From contig JAJRTX010000218.1 of the NCBI GenBank assembly GCA_021545665.1, forward strand, positions 1 through 8,224: a DNA stretch of 8,224 nt, given 5' to 3'. The notes under the pieces are model-generated. The model was not told the DNA's origin. It saw only the letters and a list, made by a program, of their open reading frames with translations, and ran no database searches. Source of the stretch: Zetaproteobacteria bacterium (lineage in GTDB: Bacteria > Pseudomonadota > Zetaproteobacteria > Mariprofundales > Mariprofundaceae). This document shows positions 1 through 6,676 of this stretch, piece by piece (positions within the stretch are counted from its first letter, which is position 1; each line of letters opens with the position of its first letter). The translations under genes were made by a program, and so were the position numbers.

Positions 1-182
1 ATTATACTGTGAGGTACTCGCGACCCCCCGCGAAGGAACCGGTATTCTCCCCTACTTGACCGCAATGGGCAATACCGCACCCCCTAGAGTTGGATAAATC
101 CTGTCTATAGGGACACCAAGAAGAATTATCCTGATCTGGCCACCAGAACTGACCTGTTAACGCAAGCATATGTTCTATATGA
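1..182. other. Unassigned sequence left of the thioredoxin-like gene
   Basis: I recognise no gene or RNA here. A small minus-strand ORF of 55 codons (2-169) with three cysteines and an FWWP stretch is open, but it has no ribosome-binding site and no family resemblance. A 7-bp inverted repeat, CGGTATT (40-46) and AATACCG (71-77), is present. Its 24-base loop and lack of a T run make it an unconvincing terminator. Confidence 0.3.
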
Positions 183-739
183 TTATTCCTCGATCCATTT
201 GATTGAACAGCCCATACTTGCAATCTGTTCTTTTGGCCCTGTACCGGTCTCGGCCACCTGCTTCATCGCCTCAAACAGGTCACGACTCACATCTGCCGGA
301 GCTGCCGTTTTACGGCTTTCGTCCAGACGACCACGATACTGCAACTGTAAATCGGCATTATAGCCAAAAAATCCGGGGTACAGACTGCACCATAAGCTTG
401 TGCAACCTGCTGTGTTTCATCGAATAGATACGGAAAGCTGAAGCCAGCTTGCTCGCTGACCCGGCGCATATTATCAAAGGAGTCCTCTTCATAATCGCGC
501 GGATCGTTAGACATAATCGCGACACTATTAATACCCAACTCTCGCAATTCAGTCGTATCACGCACTATCCGGTCGAGTACCGATTTAACATAAGGGCAGT
601 GGTTACAGATAAACATCACCAGCAAGCCTTTTTCACCCACACAGCTGGCCAGCGTCCACTGCTTGCCATCGACACCAGGCAAATCGAAATCAATAGCGGG
701 TAACCCAAACTCACACACCGGAGGCTGCAAACTAACCAT
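183..739 (-). pseudogene. Thioredoxin-fold (TlpA/AhpC-like) protein with CNHC motif, frameshifted
   Basis: This is a thioredoxin-fold protein of the small cytosolic 'thioredoxin family protein' group. It has no signal peptide. The hallmark CNHCPYVK stretch is at residues 45-52, with the CxxC cysteines C45 and C48, and the loop containing a likely cis-proline (CTP, 120-122) follows. The start at 739 is chosen because AAGGAG lies just upstream (AAGGAGAGAGTTATG). After codon 124 the frame breaks in a run of six T (366-371 on the plus strand). Read straight on, the protein ends at 287 after 150 aa with an unrelated tail. Shifting by -1 restores a typical C-terminus (GYNADLQLQYRGRLDE..., then MGCSIKWIEE) and a stop at 183-185, giving about 185 aa, the usual family length. 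I call it a frameshifted gene. A sequencing error, a real mutation or programmed -1 slippage would all fit. The role is probably thiol-disulfide or peroxide chemistry; the substrate is unknown. It stands alone, divergent from metK. Confidence 0.8.
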
Positions 740-781
740 AACTCTCTCCTTATATTCTCGTAATCCACCTGAAGGGATCGC

Positions 782-812
782 AGCATACCGCAGGCACACT
801 GGTTCCTGTCAA
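782..812 (-). promoter_or_regulatory. Putative sigma70 promoter for the thioredoxin-like gene
   Basis: On the minus strand a perfect -35 TTGACA (807-812) is followed by TATGCT (782-787) after a 19-bp spacer, and the gene starts about 40 bases further on. The spacer is two bases longer than ideal, so the -10 assignment is uncertain. It lies back-to-back with the metK promoter, with 27 bp between the two -35 boxes. Confidence 0.4.
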
Positions 813-839
813 CTCCTGCATCCATGGGTATCAGTAAAT

Positions 840-868
840 TTGGACAAAACAGACAAACCCGGTACAAT
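840..868 (+). promoter_or_regulatory. Sigma70 promoter for metK
   Basis: The -35 box TTGGAC (840-845) and -10 box TACAAT (863-868) are separated by exactly 17 bp. Transcription would start near 875, leaving a leader of roughly 85 bases before metK. The promoter sits inside the open upstream extension of the metK frame, which argues that translation starts downstream of it. Confidence 0.7.
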
Positions 869-961
869 CTCCGATTCCTGCGTCCAAAAGCCCGTCACCA
901 ACGGCCCGGAAGCATATTTCAAGAATGGCCAGGAACCATATATTTAAGGAAAATGACTGAC

Positions 962-2131
962 ATGACAGATACTTACGTATTTACCTCTGAATCCGTATCT
1001 GAAGGACACCCTGACAAGGTGGCCGATCAGATTTCTGACGCGGTACTCGACGCGATCCTGGAAACTGATCCCAATCCTGAGAATGCACGTGTAGCCTGCG
1101 AAACCATGATTAAAACCGGAGCGGTTATTGTGGCCGGTGAAATCACCACAGAGGCATGGATAGATCTGGATGATCTGGTGCGCGGAGTAGTCTGTGATAT
1201 CGGCTATACCAGCTCGGATGTCGGTTTTGATGGCAGCACCTGTGCCGTTATATCTCTAATCGGCAAGCAATCTGCCCATATTGCCCAGGGCGTTGACCGT
1301 GCCGACCCTGCCGAGCAGGGTGCTGGCGACCAGGGGCTGATGTTTGGTTATGCCACCAATGAAACCGATGTACTGATGCCGGCACCTATTACGTATTCTC
1401 ATCTGCTGGTTCAACGTCAATCCAAAATGCGCAAGGAAAAAATACTGCCATGGTTACGTCCGGACGCAAAAAGCCAGGTTAGCTTCCGCTACGAGAATGG
1501 CAAGGTTGCCGGAATTGATGCGGTTGTACTTTCTACCCAGCATGATCCCGATATCGAGCTTACTCACCTGCAGGAAGCCGTAATGGAAAATATCATCAAG
1601 CCGGTATTGCCTGAAGAATGGCTCAGCAAGGACACCAAGTTCCACATTAACCCAACCGGCAAATTCGTGATTGGTGGCCCGGTTGGTGATTGCGGCCTGA
1701 CCGGGCGTAAAATTATTGTTGATACCTATGGCGGCATGGCCCGTCATGGTGGTGGCGCATTCTCTGGCAAGGACCCATCCAAGGTTGACCGTTCAGCCGC
1801 CTATGCCGGCCGTTATGTGGCAAAAAATATTGTCGCCGCCGGCCTGGCCGACCGCTGCGAAATTCAGATCTCCTATGCCATTGGCGTAGCCGAACCCACC
1901 TCGATTTCGATTGAGACCTTTGGCACCGCCAAGCTGGCTGAGGACAAAATCGCTGCTCTGGTACGCGAACATTTTGATCTGCGTCCGTACGGAATTATGC
2001 AAATGCTGGATCTGGTACGTCCCATTTATCGCAAGACGGCCGCGTATGGTCATTTTGGGCGCGAAGAACCTGAATTCACTTGGGAACGAACTGACAAGGC
2101 CGATGCACTGCGTGAAGCGGCAGGCATCTAG
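962..2131 (+). CDS. metK: S-adenosylmethionine synthase (methionine adenosyltransferase)
   Basis: MetK condenses methionine and ATP into SAM in the cytoplasm, with Mg2+ and K+, normally as a tetramer. The product is 389 aa, the usual bacterial length. The N-terminal [20 protein letters not shown] block (residues 8-27) contains the conserved GHPDK. Family signature 1, [12 protein letters not shown], is at 120-131. Signature 2, the glycine-rich phosphate loop GGGAFSGKD, is at 263-271. The C-terminal [13 protein letters not shown] and AAYGHFGR blocks are intact. Two in-frame ATGs are possible, at 953 and 962. AAGGA at 946-950 is only 2 bases from the first and 11 from the second, so I prefer 962 ([11 protein letters not shown]), though 953 is not excluded. 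It has its own sigma70 promoter and no obvious terminator before ahcY. It is the first enzyme of the methyl cycle encoded here. No damage or missing residues were seen. Confidence 0.97.
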   Translation: MTDTYVFTSESVSEGHPDKVADQISDAVLDAILETDPNPENARVACETMIKTGAVIVAGEITTEAWIDLDDLVRGVVCDIGYTSSDVGFDGSTCAVISLIGKQSAHIAQGVDRADPAEQGAGDQGLMFGYATNETDVLMPAPITYSHLLVQRQSKMRKEKILPWLRPDAKSQVSFRYENGKVAGIDAVVLSTQHDPDIELTHLQEAVMENIIKPVLPEEWLSKDTKFHINPTGKFVIGGPVGDCGLTGRKIIVDTYGGMARHGGGAFSGKDPSKVDRSAAYAGRYVAKNIVAAGLADRCEIQISYAIGVAEPTSISIETFGTAKLAEDKIAALVREHFDLRPYGIMQMLDLVRPIYRKTAAYGHFGREEPEFTWERTDKADALREAAGI

Positions 2132-2137
2132 GGAGCC

Positions 2138-2165
2138 TTTACCGAATATACCAAGGTTTTAGAAT
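2138..2165 (+). promoter_or_regulatory. Putative promoter for the riboswitch-ahcY transcript
   Basis: TTTACC (2138-2143) and TAGAAT (2160-2165) form a sigma70-like pair with a 16-bp spacer. The predicted transcription start, around 2172, is about ten bases before the first base of the SAH riboswitch, which is the expected arrangement. The -35 box is a weak match. Confidence 0.5.
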
Positions 2166-2182
2166 ACGCAATTAGACTCAAC

Positions 2183-2250
2183 CATCCCTGAGGAGCGCTG
2201 CAGCGGACCTTCCGTCAGGCTCGGGGATGTACACTTTCATAACGGCGCTC
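2183..2250 (+). ncRNA. SAH riboswitch (S-adenosylhomocysteine-sensing leader of ahcY)
   Basis: This cis-acting RNA matches the SAH riboswitch class known upstream of ahcY in Proteobacteria. P1 pairs CATCCCTGAG (2183-2192) with CTCGGGGATG (2220-2229), ten pairs including one G-U. The core GAGCGCTGCAGCGG (2193-2206) and CAGGCTCGG (2216-2224) resemble the class consensus. A small P2 hairpin pairs CGGA (2204-2207) with TCCG (2211-2214). The pseudoknot pairs GAGCGC (2193-2198) with GCGCTC (2245-2250) in the AACGGCGCTC segment. In this class SAH binding turns expression on, so rising SAH would induce its own hydrolase. No terminator hairpin lies between it and ahcY, so translational control is more likely here. 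Confidence 0.93.
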
Positions 2251-2279
2251 GCCCTTGCTCACTATAGGGAGAAAACGTT

Positions 2280-3698
2280 ATGAACGCTGCACCTGAATCA
2301 TTTTCTGATTACAAAGTTGCTGACATCAGCCTGGCTGACTGGGGCCGCAAGGAAATTGCGATTGCCGAAACCGAAATGCCTGGCCTGATGGCACTACGCG
2401 AAGAATACAAAGGCCAGAACCCGCTCAAGGGCGCCCGTATCCTCGGTAGCCTGCACATGACCATCCAGACCGCGGTACTTATCGATACACTGGTCGACCT
2501 CGGTGCCGAAGTACGTTGGGTGTCCTGCAATATCTTCTCTACCCAGGATCATGCCGCAGCCGCTATTGCCGCTTCAGGCGTTCCGGTTTTCGCCTGGAAG
2601 GGTGAAACAATTGAAGAATACTGGTGGTGTACTGAACAAGTCATGAACTGGCCTAATGGTGACGCGCCAAACATGATTCTTGATGATGGCGGTGATGCTA
2701 CGCTGCTGATTCACAAAGGTGCTGAATACGAAAAGGCAGGTGCCGTACCTGATGCCCAGCCTGGTGATAACGAAGAATGGGTTGTGATCCTCGATGTACT
2801 GAGAAATAATCTTAAGAACAATCCAGGAAGATGGACGAAAATAGCTGACACTATTAAAGGTGTTACGGAAGAAACCACTACCGGCGTCCACCGTCTCTAT
2901 CAAATGATGGAAGATGGCTCACTGATGTTCCCGGCCATGAACGTGAATGACTCTGTAACCAAAAGCAAGTTCGATAACCTGTACGGTTGTCGCGAATCAC
3001 TGCTTGATGGCATCAAGCGCGCAACCGATGTGATGATAGCCGGCAAGATCTGCGTTGTTCTGGGTTATGGAGACGTAGGCAAGGGATGTGCACAGGCTTT
3101 TCGTGGCATGGGTGCAACGGTGCTGGTTACCGAAATCGACCCTATTTGTGCGTTACAGGCCTCGATGGAAGGCTACCGTGTTGTTGAAATGGATGATGCC
3201 TGCAAAGTGGGTGAGATATTCGTAACCACTACAGGCAACGTTCACGTAATCAATCACGATCACATGTTTGCCATGAAGAATGAAGCCATCGTATGCAACA
3301 TCGGCCACTTTGATTCCGAGATTGAGATTGCTGCACTGGAAAAATACCAGTGGGAAGAAATCAAACCTCAGGTCGACCATGTCATCTTCCCGGATGGCAA
3401 ACGCATTACCATACTGGCCAAGGGCCGCCTGGTTAACCTGGGTTGCGCAACCGGACACCCCAGCTTTGTCATGTCAGCCTCGTTCACCAACCAGGTTATT
3501 GCCCAGATTGAATTCTGGAACAATTCTGACAACTATGAAAACAAGGTATATGTCCTGCCCAAGACGCTGGATGAAAAAGTTGCACGCCTGCATCTTAAGA
3601 AAGTCGGTGTCAACCTGACTCAGCTGAGCCAGGAACAGGCAGACTATATCAACGTACCGGTTGACGGGCCATACAAGCCTGAACATTATCGTTACTAA
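2280..3698 (+). CDS. ahcY: Adenosylhomocysteinase (SAH hydrolase)
   Basis: AhcY reversibly splits SAH into homocysteine and adenosine using tightly bound NAD+, relieving product inhibition of methyltransferases. It is cytoplasmic, usually a tetramer. The 472-aa length fits the longer bacterial form with an insertion of about 40 residues in the catalytic domain (around residues 150-190). Visible landmarks are [13 protein letters not shown] with H59, LDDGGD (134-139), EETTTGVH with E198, and [13 protein letters not shown] with K228, D232 and N233. The Rossmann NAD loop GYGDVGKG is at 262-269, followed by [11 protein letters not shown] and the C-terminal KPEHYRY, whose Lys and Tyr reach the neighbouring subunit's NAD in this family. 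The ATG at 2280 has GGGAG (2267-2271) eight bases upstream. Expression is almost certainly governed by the SAH riboswitch directly before it. The gene is complete. Confidence 0.98.
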   Translation: MNAAPESFSDYKVADISLADWGRKEIAIAETEMPGLMALREEYKGQNPLKGARILGSLHMTIQTAVLIDTLVDLGAEVRWVSCNIFSTQDHAAAAIAASGVPVFAWKGETIEEYWWCTEQVMNWPNGDAPNMILDDGGDATLLIHKGAEYEKAGAVPDAQPGDNEEWVVILDVLRNNLKNNPGRWTKIADTIKGVTEETTTGVHRLYQMMEDGSLMFPAMNVNDSVTKSKFDNLYGCRESLLDGIKRATDVMIAGKICVVLGYGDVGKGCAQAFRGMGATVLVTEIDPICALQASMEGYRVVEMDDACKVGEIFVTTTGNVHVINHDHMFAMKNEAIVCNIGHFDSEIEIAALEKYQWEEIKPQVDHVIFPDGKRITILAKGRLVNLGCATGHPSFVMSASFTNQVIAQIEFWNNSDNYENKVYVLPKTLDEKVARLHLKKVGVNLTQLSQEQADYINVPVDGPYKPEHYRY

Positions 3699-3722
3699 AA
3701 AGGCTATTCATAGCTAACATTG

Positions 3723-3759
3723 CAGGGGCACAAGGTAGATACTGACCTTGTCGCCCCTG
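3723..3759 (+). terminator. Strong hairpin after ahcY, likely terminator
   Basis: CAGGGGC-ACAAGGT (3723-3736) pairs with ACCTTGT-CGCCCCTG (3745-3759), about 14 pairs with a single bulged base and an 8-nt loop. It lies 25 bases after the ahcY stop. The following stretch, TTGTTATG, is only moderately U-rich, so termination may be partial, leaving some read-through into metF. Confidence 0.6.
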
Positions 3760-3761
3760 TT

Positions 3762-3797
3762 GTTATGAACCAATTGTTATAACCCGGTAGTTATAAC
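3762..3797 (+). repeat. Three GTTATAAC-like sites at 14-bp period, possible metF operator
   Basis: GTTATGAAC (3762-3770), GTTATAAC (3776-3783) and GTTATAAC (3790-3797) begin exactly 14 bp apart. The last two are perfect 8-bp palindromes. They occupy the gap between the hairpin and metF and overlap the TTATAA sequences that could act as a -10 box. This spacing suggests a regulator binding in tandem. They do not match the MetJ box AGACGTCT, and I do not know the binding protein. Confidence 0.4.
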
Positions 3798-3815
3798 AGG
3801 AAACGGCCAGTCTAT

Positions 3816-4667
3816 ATGGATACACAAAAAAAACATAAGCCACAATACAGTTTCGAGTTTTACCCGCCAAAAACACAAGAAGGCGCAGACAAACTTACAC
3901 AGGCTCGCGAAAAACTTGCAGGCTTAAATCCTCGCTATTTTTCAGTTACCTTTGGCGCAGGTGGCAGTACGCAGTCAGGCACTCTGGAAACTATATTTGA
4001 TATACAGAAAGCTGGCTATGACGCCTGCCCACATCTGTCCTGTATCGGCTCAACGCGTGAGAATATCGAGCAACTGCTGCAGACTTATCAGAGTAAAGGT
4101 ATAAATCGTATTGTCGCCCTGCGTGGTGACATGCCATCAGGTATGCACGAAATGGGTGCCTTCAGCCATGCCAGTGAACTGGTTGCATTTATCCGCGAAT
4201 GCACTGGAGAACATTTCCACATAGAAGTCGCAGCCTATCCGGAGTTTCACCCACAGGCCACATCAGCGCGGGATGATCTGGATAATTTTAAAACCAAGGT
4301 TAACGCAGGTGCCAATAGCGCCATCACACAGTACTTCTTTAACCCGGACGCCTATTATCGCTTTATTGATGATTGTGAAAAAATGAATATATCAGTACCC
4401 ATTGTTCCTGGCATCATGCCAATATCCAACTACAAACAGCTGGCCCGTTTTTCAGATATGTGCGGTGCTGAAATACCGCGCTGGATACGAAAGCGACTGG
4501 AAAGTTACGGCGATGACATGGAATCCATTCGCGCATTCGGAACAGAAGTCATCAGCGCCATGTGCCAACAATTACTGGCAGCCGGGGCGCCAGGGCTACA
4601 TTTCTACACCATGAACCAGGCCAGGGCAACCATGGCCATCTGGAATAATCTGGATATCAGCAACTAG
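3816..4667 (+). CDS. metF: 5,10-methylenetetrahydrofolate reductase
   Basis: MetF reduces 5,10-methylene-THF to 5-methyl-THF with FAD, giving the methyl donor used to remake methionine from homocysteine. The 283-aa product is a single (beta/alpha)8 barrel domain without the eukaryotic regulatory extension. Landmarks are YSFEFYPPKT (11-20) with the conserved Glu at E14, SVTFGAGGST, PHLSCIGST, and ALRGDMPSG with D105, the residue equivalent to the flavin-contacting Asp of E. coli MetF. VAAYPEFHPQA, KVNAGANSAITQYFF and PGIMPISN follow, and GLHFYTMNQA is near the end. The start at 3816 is the only sensible ATG. Its Shine-Dalgarno is poor: AGGA (3798-3801) is 14 bases away. It completes the metK-ahcY-metF methyl cycle set. 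No methionine synthase gene is in the window. Confidence 0.96.
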   Translation: MDTQKKHKPQYSFEFYPPKTQEGADKLTQAREKLAGLNPRYFSVTFGAGGSTQSGTLETIFDIQKAGYDACPHLSCIGSTRENIEQLLQTYQSKGINRIVALRGDMPSGMHEMGAFSHASELVAFIRECTGEHFHIEVAAYPEFHPQATSARDDLDNFKTKVNAGANSAITQYFFNPDAYYRFIDDCEKMNISVPIVPGIMPISNYKQLARFSDMCGAEIPRWIRKRLESYGDDMESIRAFGTEVISAMCQQLLAAGAPGLHFYTMNQARATMAIWNNLDISN

Positions 4668-4713
4668 TCTTTACCTGCCATGAATAATGCCTATCTGATC
4701 TGTCACGATCTTC

Positions 4714-5445
4714 ATGCGTAATACACGTATTTATACCAGTCAGGCACTGGCAAGCAATACCCGGCTGGAACTGGATGAAAACAGCGCTCGCCATATCGTC
4801 CGGGTTTTACGTATGCGCAAGGGTGATCTTATAACTCTTTTTAACGGCAGCGGCGGTGAATATACTGCCGAATTGTCGCAACTGGATAAATCTTCAGTCA
4901 CCCTGCAGATTGGCCGCTTTCATGATCACAATATTGAATCCTGTCTGGATATCGAACTGGTTCAGGCTATTTCACGTGGCGAACGTATGGATATCACCAT
5001 CCAGAAAGCTGTTGAGCTAGGCGTAAATAAAATTCAACCGCTGTTTACCTCACGCTGTAACGTGAAACTGACAGGAGACCGTTTAGGCAAAAAACTGGCT
5101 CACTGGCAAAAAGTTGTGATCAGCGCATGTGAACAGAGTGGGCGTAACAGTGTACCGAAAATCGGCCAACCACTGGATATTATGCAATGGCTTGAGCAGC
5201 TGAATGGCCCTGTCAACGGACTCATACTGGATCCGTGCTCTGAAAACTCATGCCGGGATATGCCCGCTATGAAAGGCATCTCTCTGATGGTTGGACCTGA
5301 AGGCGGACTAACCGAGACGGAAATCAGTGCGGCAACTGCACATGGATTTACCGCCGTCAGACTTGGGCCCAGGGTATTACGAACAGAAACAGCAGCCCTG
5401 GCAATAATAGCTACCGTGCAGGCGCTATGGGGTGACTTCAACTGA
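4714..5445 (+). CDS. rsmE: 16S rRNA (uracil(1498)-N3)-methyltransferase
   Basis: RsmE methylates N3 of U1498 in helix 44 of 16S rRNA, using SAM, on assembled 30S subunits. The protein is 243 aa, the same length as in E. coli, and is a SPOUT-class (trefoil-knot) enzyme with an N-terminal PUA-like domain. Visible landmarks are RHIVRVLRMRKGD (26-38; H27 shared with relatives), AISRGERMDITIQKAVELGV, CEQSGRN, and the SAM-binding knot motifs GPEGGL (194-199) and LGPRVLRTET (217-226). The start at 4714 (MRNTRIY) aligns with the family start. No Shine-Dalgarno is visible before it. It lies 46 bases after metF on the same strand. Its last 21 coding bases overlap the end of the convergent membrane protein gene. 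Confidence 0.97.
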   Translation: MRNTRIYTSQALASNTRLELDENSARHIVRVLRMRKGDLITLFNGSGGEYTAELSQLDKSSVTLQIGRFHDHNIESCLDIELVQAISRGERMDITIQKAVELGVNKIQPLFTSRCNVKLTGDRLGKKLAHWQKVVISACEQSGRNSVPKIGQPLDIMQWLEQLNGPVNGLILDPCSENSCRDMPAMKGISLMVGPEGGLTETEISAATAHGFTAVRLGPRVLRTETAALAIIATVQALWGDFN

Positions 5446-6198
5446 TTCGATGACGGTGCGTTTCTTTATTGCCAGATAAAACATCCAGGGCGCTGCAGCA
5501 GCCAGCAAATGTTTAATCGAATGGCCGCTGAAACCTAGTAGATCATATACTCCCTGATCACCCATCTCGGCAAGTTTTGCCAGACCATAGGCTGCCAGAA
5601 CAGCCCAGTATAGGCCGATATGGGTAAATTTTGCTTTATACATAATCAGAATCAATGGTATTAATAGCATGGGCAAAAACTGTACCAGCCCATAAAACCG
5701 CAAATCCCCGGCACCGTTTGATTCTGTGTAGTCCCAGTAAAACACAGAAGCAATGCCAATGATCACCAACGGAATAAATACAGTCCGCCCAGCTTTCACC
5801 GACATAAACTCAGCTACCACTATCGAAAATACAGACATGAAACCTATCGTCATTGGTAACCTGTCCCACACCAGCGTCTGATTAGATGGCCACAGATGAT
5901 AATATCCCGAACCGAATGCTACGGCTGTAATGCCGATAAAAAACAGTATATAGGCTGATTTGATTTCTCGAATAATAGCGTGTGAAGATTTCGCGACCAC
6001 TATCACACCCGCCAGGCCTACGAATATAAACGGCAAATTACTGATCACATTCCAGAAGTTAGGGACAGACAGTAACGTTCTTATATCTGCAAAATGATGG
6101 TAGGCAGGGTCTTGCGAAATTTTGGGTGCCAGAAGAGCACCGATGATAGCCGCTCCAGTAATCAGCAACAGGATTAAATCTTTTCTTTTTAACTGCAA
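5425..6198 (-). CDS. CREST-superfamily membrane hydrolase, alkaline ceramidase-like
   Basis: This 257-aa integral membrane protein has about seven or eight hydrophobic segments (roughly 8-24, 48-68, 82-95, 113-133, 139-154, 166-187, 193-210 and 227-244). It carries the alkaline ceramidase/PAQR pattern: FWNVISNLPF (48-57), then S97, H101 and D112 in GSGYYHLWP...WDRLPM, and the HxxxH pair H226/H230 in GHSIKH. As I recall the human ACER3 zinc site (S77, H81, D92, H217, H221), the intervals 4, 11 and 4 are identical, so a zinc-dependent amidase is likely. The substrate is unknown; a ceramide or another acyl-amide lipid is a guess. The start is a TTG at 6198, four bases after the upstream stop at 6203, which points to translational coupling. 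A stop codon four codons upstream excludes a longer form. Its 3' end overlaps rsmE by 21 bp, tail-to-tail. Confidence 0.8.
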   Translation of the reverse strand: MQLKRKDLILLLITGAAIIGALLAPKISQDPAYHHFADIRTLLSVPNFWNVISNLPFIFVGLAGVIVVAKSSHAIIREIKSAYILFFIGITAVAFGSGYYHLWPSNQTLVWDRLPMTIGFMSVFSIVVAEFMSVKAGRTVFIPLVIIGIASVFYWDYTESNGAGDLRFYGLVQFLPMLLIPLILIMYKAKFTHIGLYWAVLAAYGLAKLAEMGDQGVYDLLGFSGHSIKHLLAAAAPWMFYLAIKKRTVIESVEVTP

Positions 6199-6202
6199 GC
6201 TA

Positions 6203-6676
6203 TTAACTTAGCGCATCCATGAGTGACTTGATATTCAGTAAGCTTTTCTCCATCTCATCAAGATCAGGAATACGTGCAGGCTCCCCGTTAAGCATCACAC
6301 TCTTTCTGATTGGGCCCTGCACTTCATCATCACCGGGTGTAGCCGTCAGGGTACTATTATTCACTTTTATCAAACGGGGTATACCCTGTGTGGCAATAGC
6401 AAAAAAAGGCAGGCTTTTATTACCATTCAGACTATTAAAGATAGCTACGCGTTTGAAAGCCCCCGGTGAATCCTCATCACACATTAGCTCAAACTCTATC
6501 AGAGGTATCCTGATTCCCCGCCACTCAAGCAAACCCGCCAGCCAGTCTGGCGTTTCATCTACCTTTTGCGCAGGTTTATACGCCGAAATTTCAGCTACCG
6601 CAGCATTGGGCAGCAGCAACGGATCACCCTCTACCGGGATGATCAAACCATGAATGGTATCCAGTAATGATTCCAT
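6203..6676 (-). CDS. chpC: CheW-like chemotaxis protein, ChpC-type
   Basis: This 157-aa soluble protein has a single CheW-like domain. In such proteins the domain couples receptors to a CheA kinase. The best landmark is WLAGLLEWRGIRIPLIEFE (45-63), the ChpC/CheW core strand-turn region. It follows PNAAVAEISAY (23-33), where CheW proteins have their 'P...V.EI' segment, and precedes KRVAIFNS. The protein is slightly shorter than Pseudomonas ChpC. Its ATG shares a base with the stop of the upstream methylesterase gene (TGATG), so the two are almost certainly translated together. Context and similarity place it in the Pil-Chp pathway controlling type IV pili. It could be another CheW paralogue, but the pairing with a ChpB-like gene favours ChpC. 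Confidence 0.8.
   Translation of the reverse strand: MESLLDTIHGLIIPVEGDPLLLPNAAVAEISAYKPAQKVDETPDWLAGLLEWRGIRIPLIEFELMCDEDSPGAFKRVAIFNSLNGNKSLPFFAIATQGIPRLIKVNNSTLTATPGDDEVQGPIRKSVMLNGEPARIPDLDEMEKSLLNIKSLMDALS

Noticed and set aside
2..223. Minus-strand ORF of 73 codons (TTG start) at the left edge
   Set aside because: It begins inside the restored end of the thioredoxin-like gene, has no ribosome site, and resembles no family I recognise. Only the gene-free part is mentioned, as unassigned sequence.
287..799. Thioredoxin-like gene starting at 799 rather than 739
   Set aside because: The extra 20 residues overlap the putative -10 box and lack family similarity, while 739 has AAGGAG at good spacing.
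824..961. In-frame N-terminal extension of metK
   Set aside because: The metK promoter boxes (840-868) lie inside it, its residues are unlike any MetK N-terminus, and the family start matches [11 protein letters not shown] at 962.
740..961. MetJ operator (AGACGTCT tandem boxes) or known SAM riboswitch before metK
   Set aside because: I read the region for both and saw neither; only a sigma70 promoter and short inverted repeats are visible.
2574..2903. Minus-strand ORF of 109 codons inside ahcY
   Set aside because: It lies entirely within a highly conserved gene on the other strand and is unlike any known protein.
6219..6653. Plus-strand ORF of 144 codons opposite chpC
   Set aside because: It is antisense to a well-supported CheW-like gene, with no family resemblance of its own.
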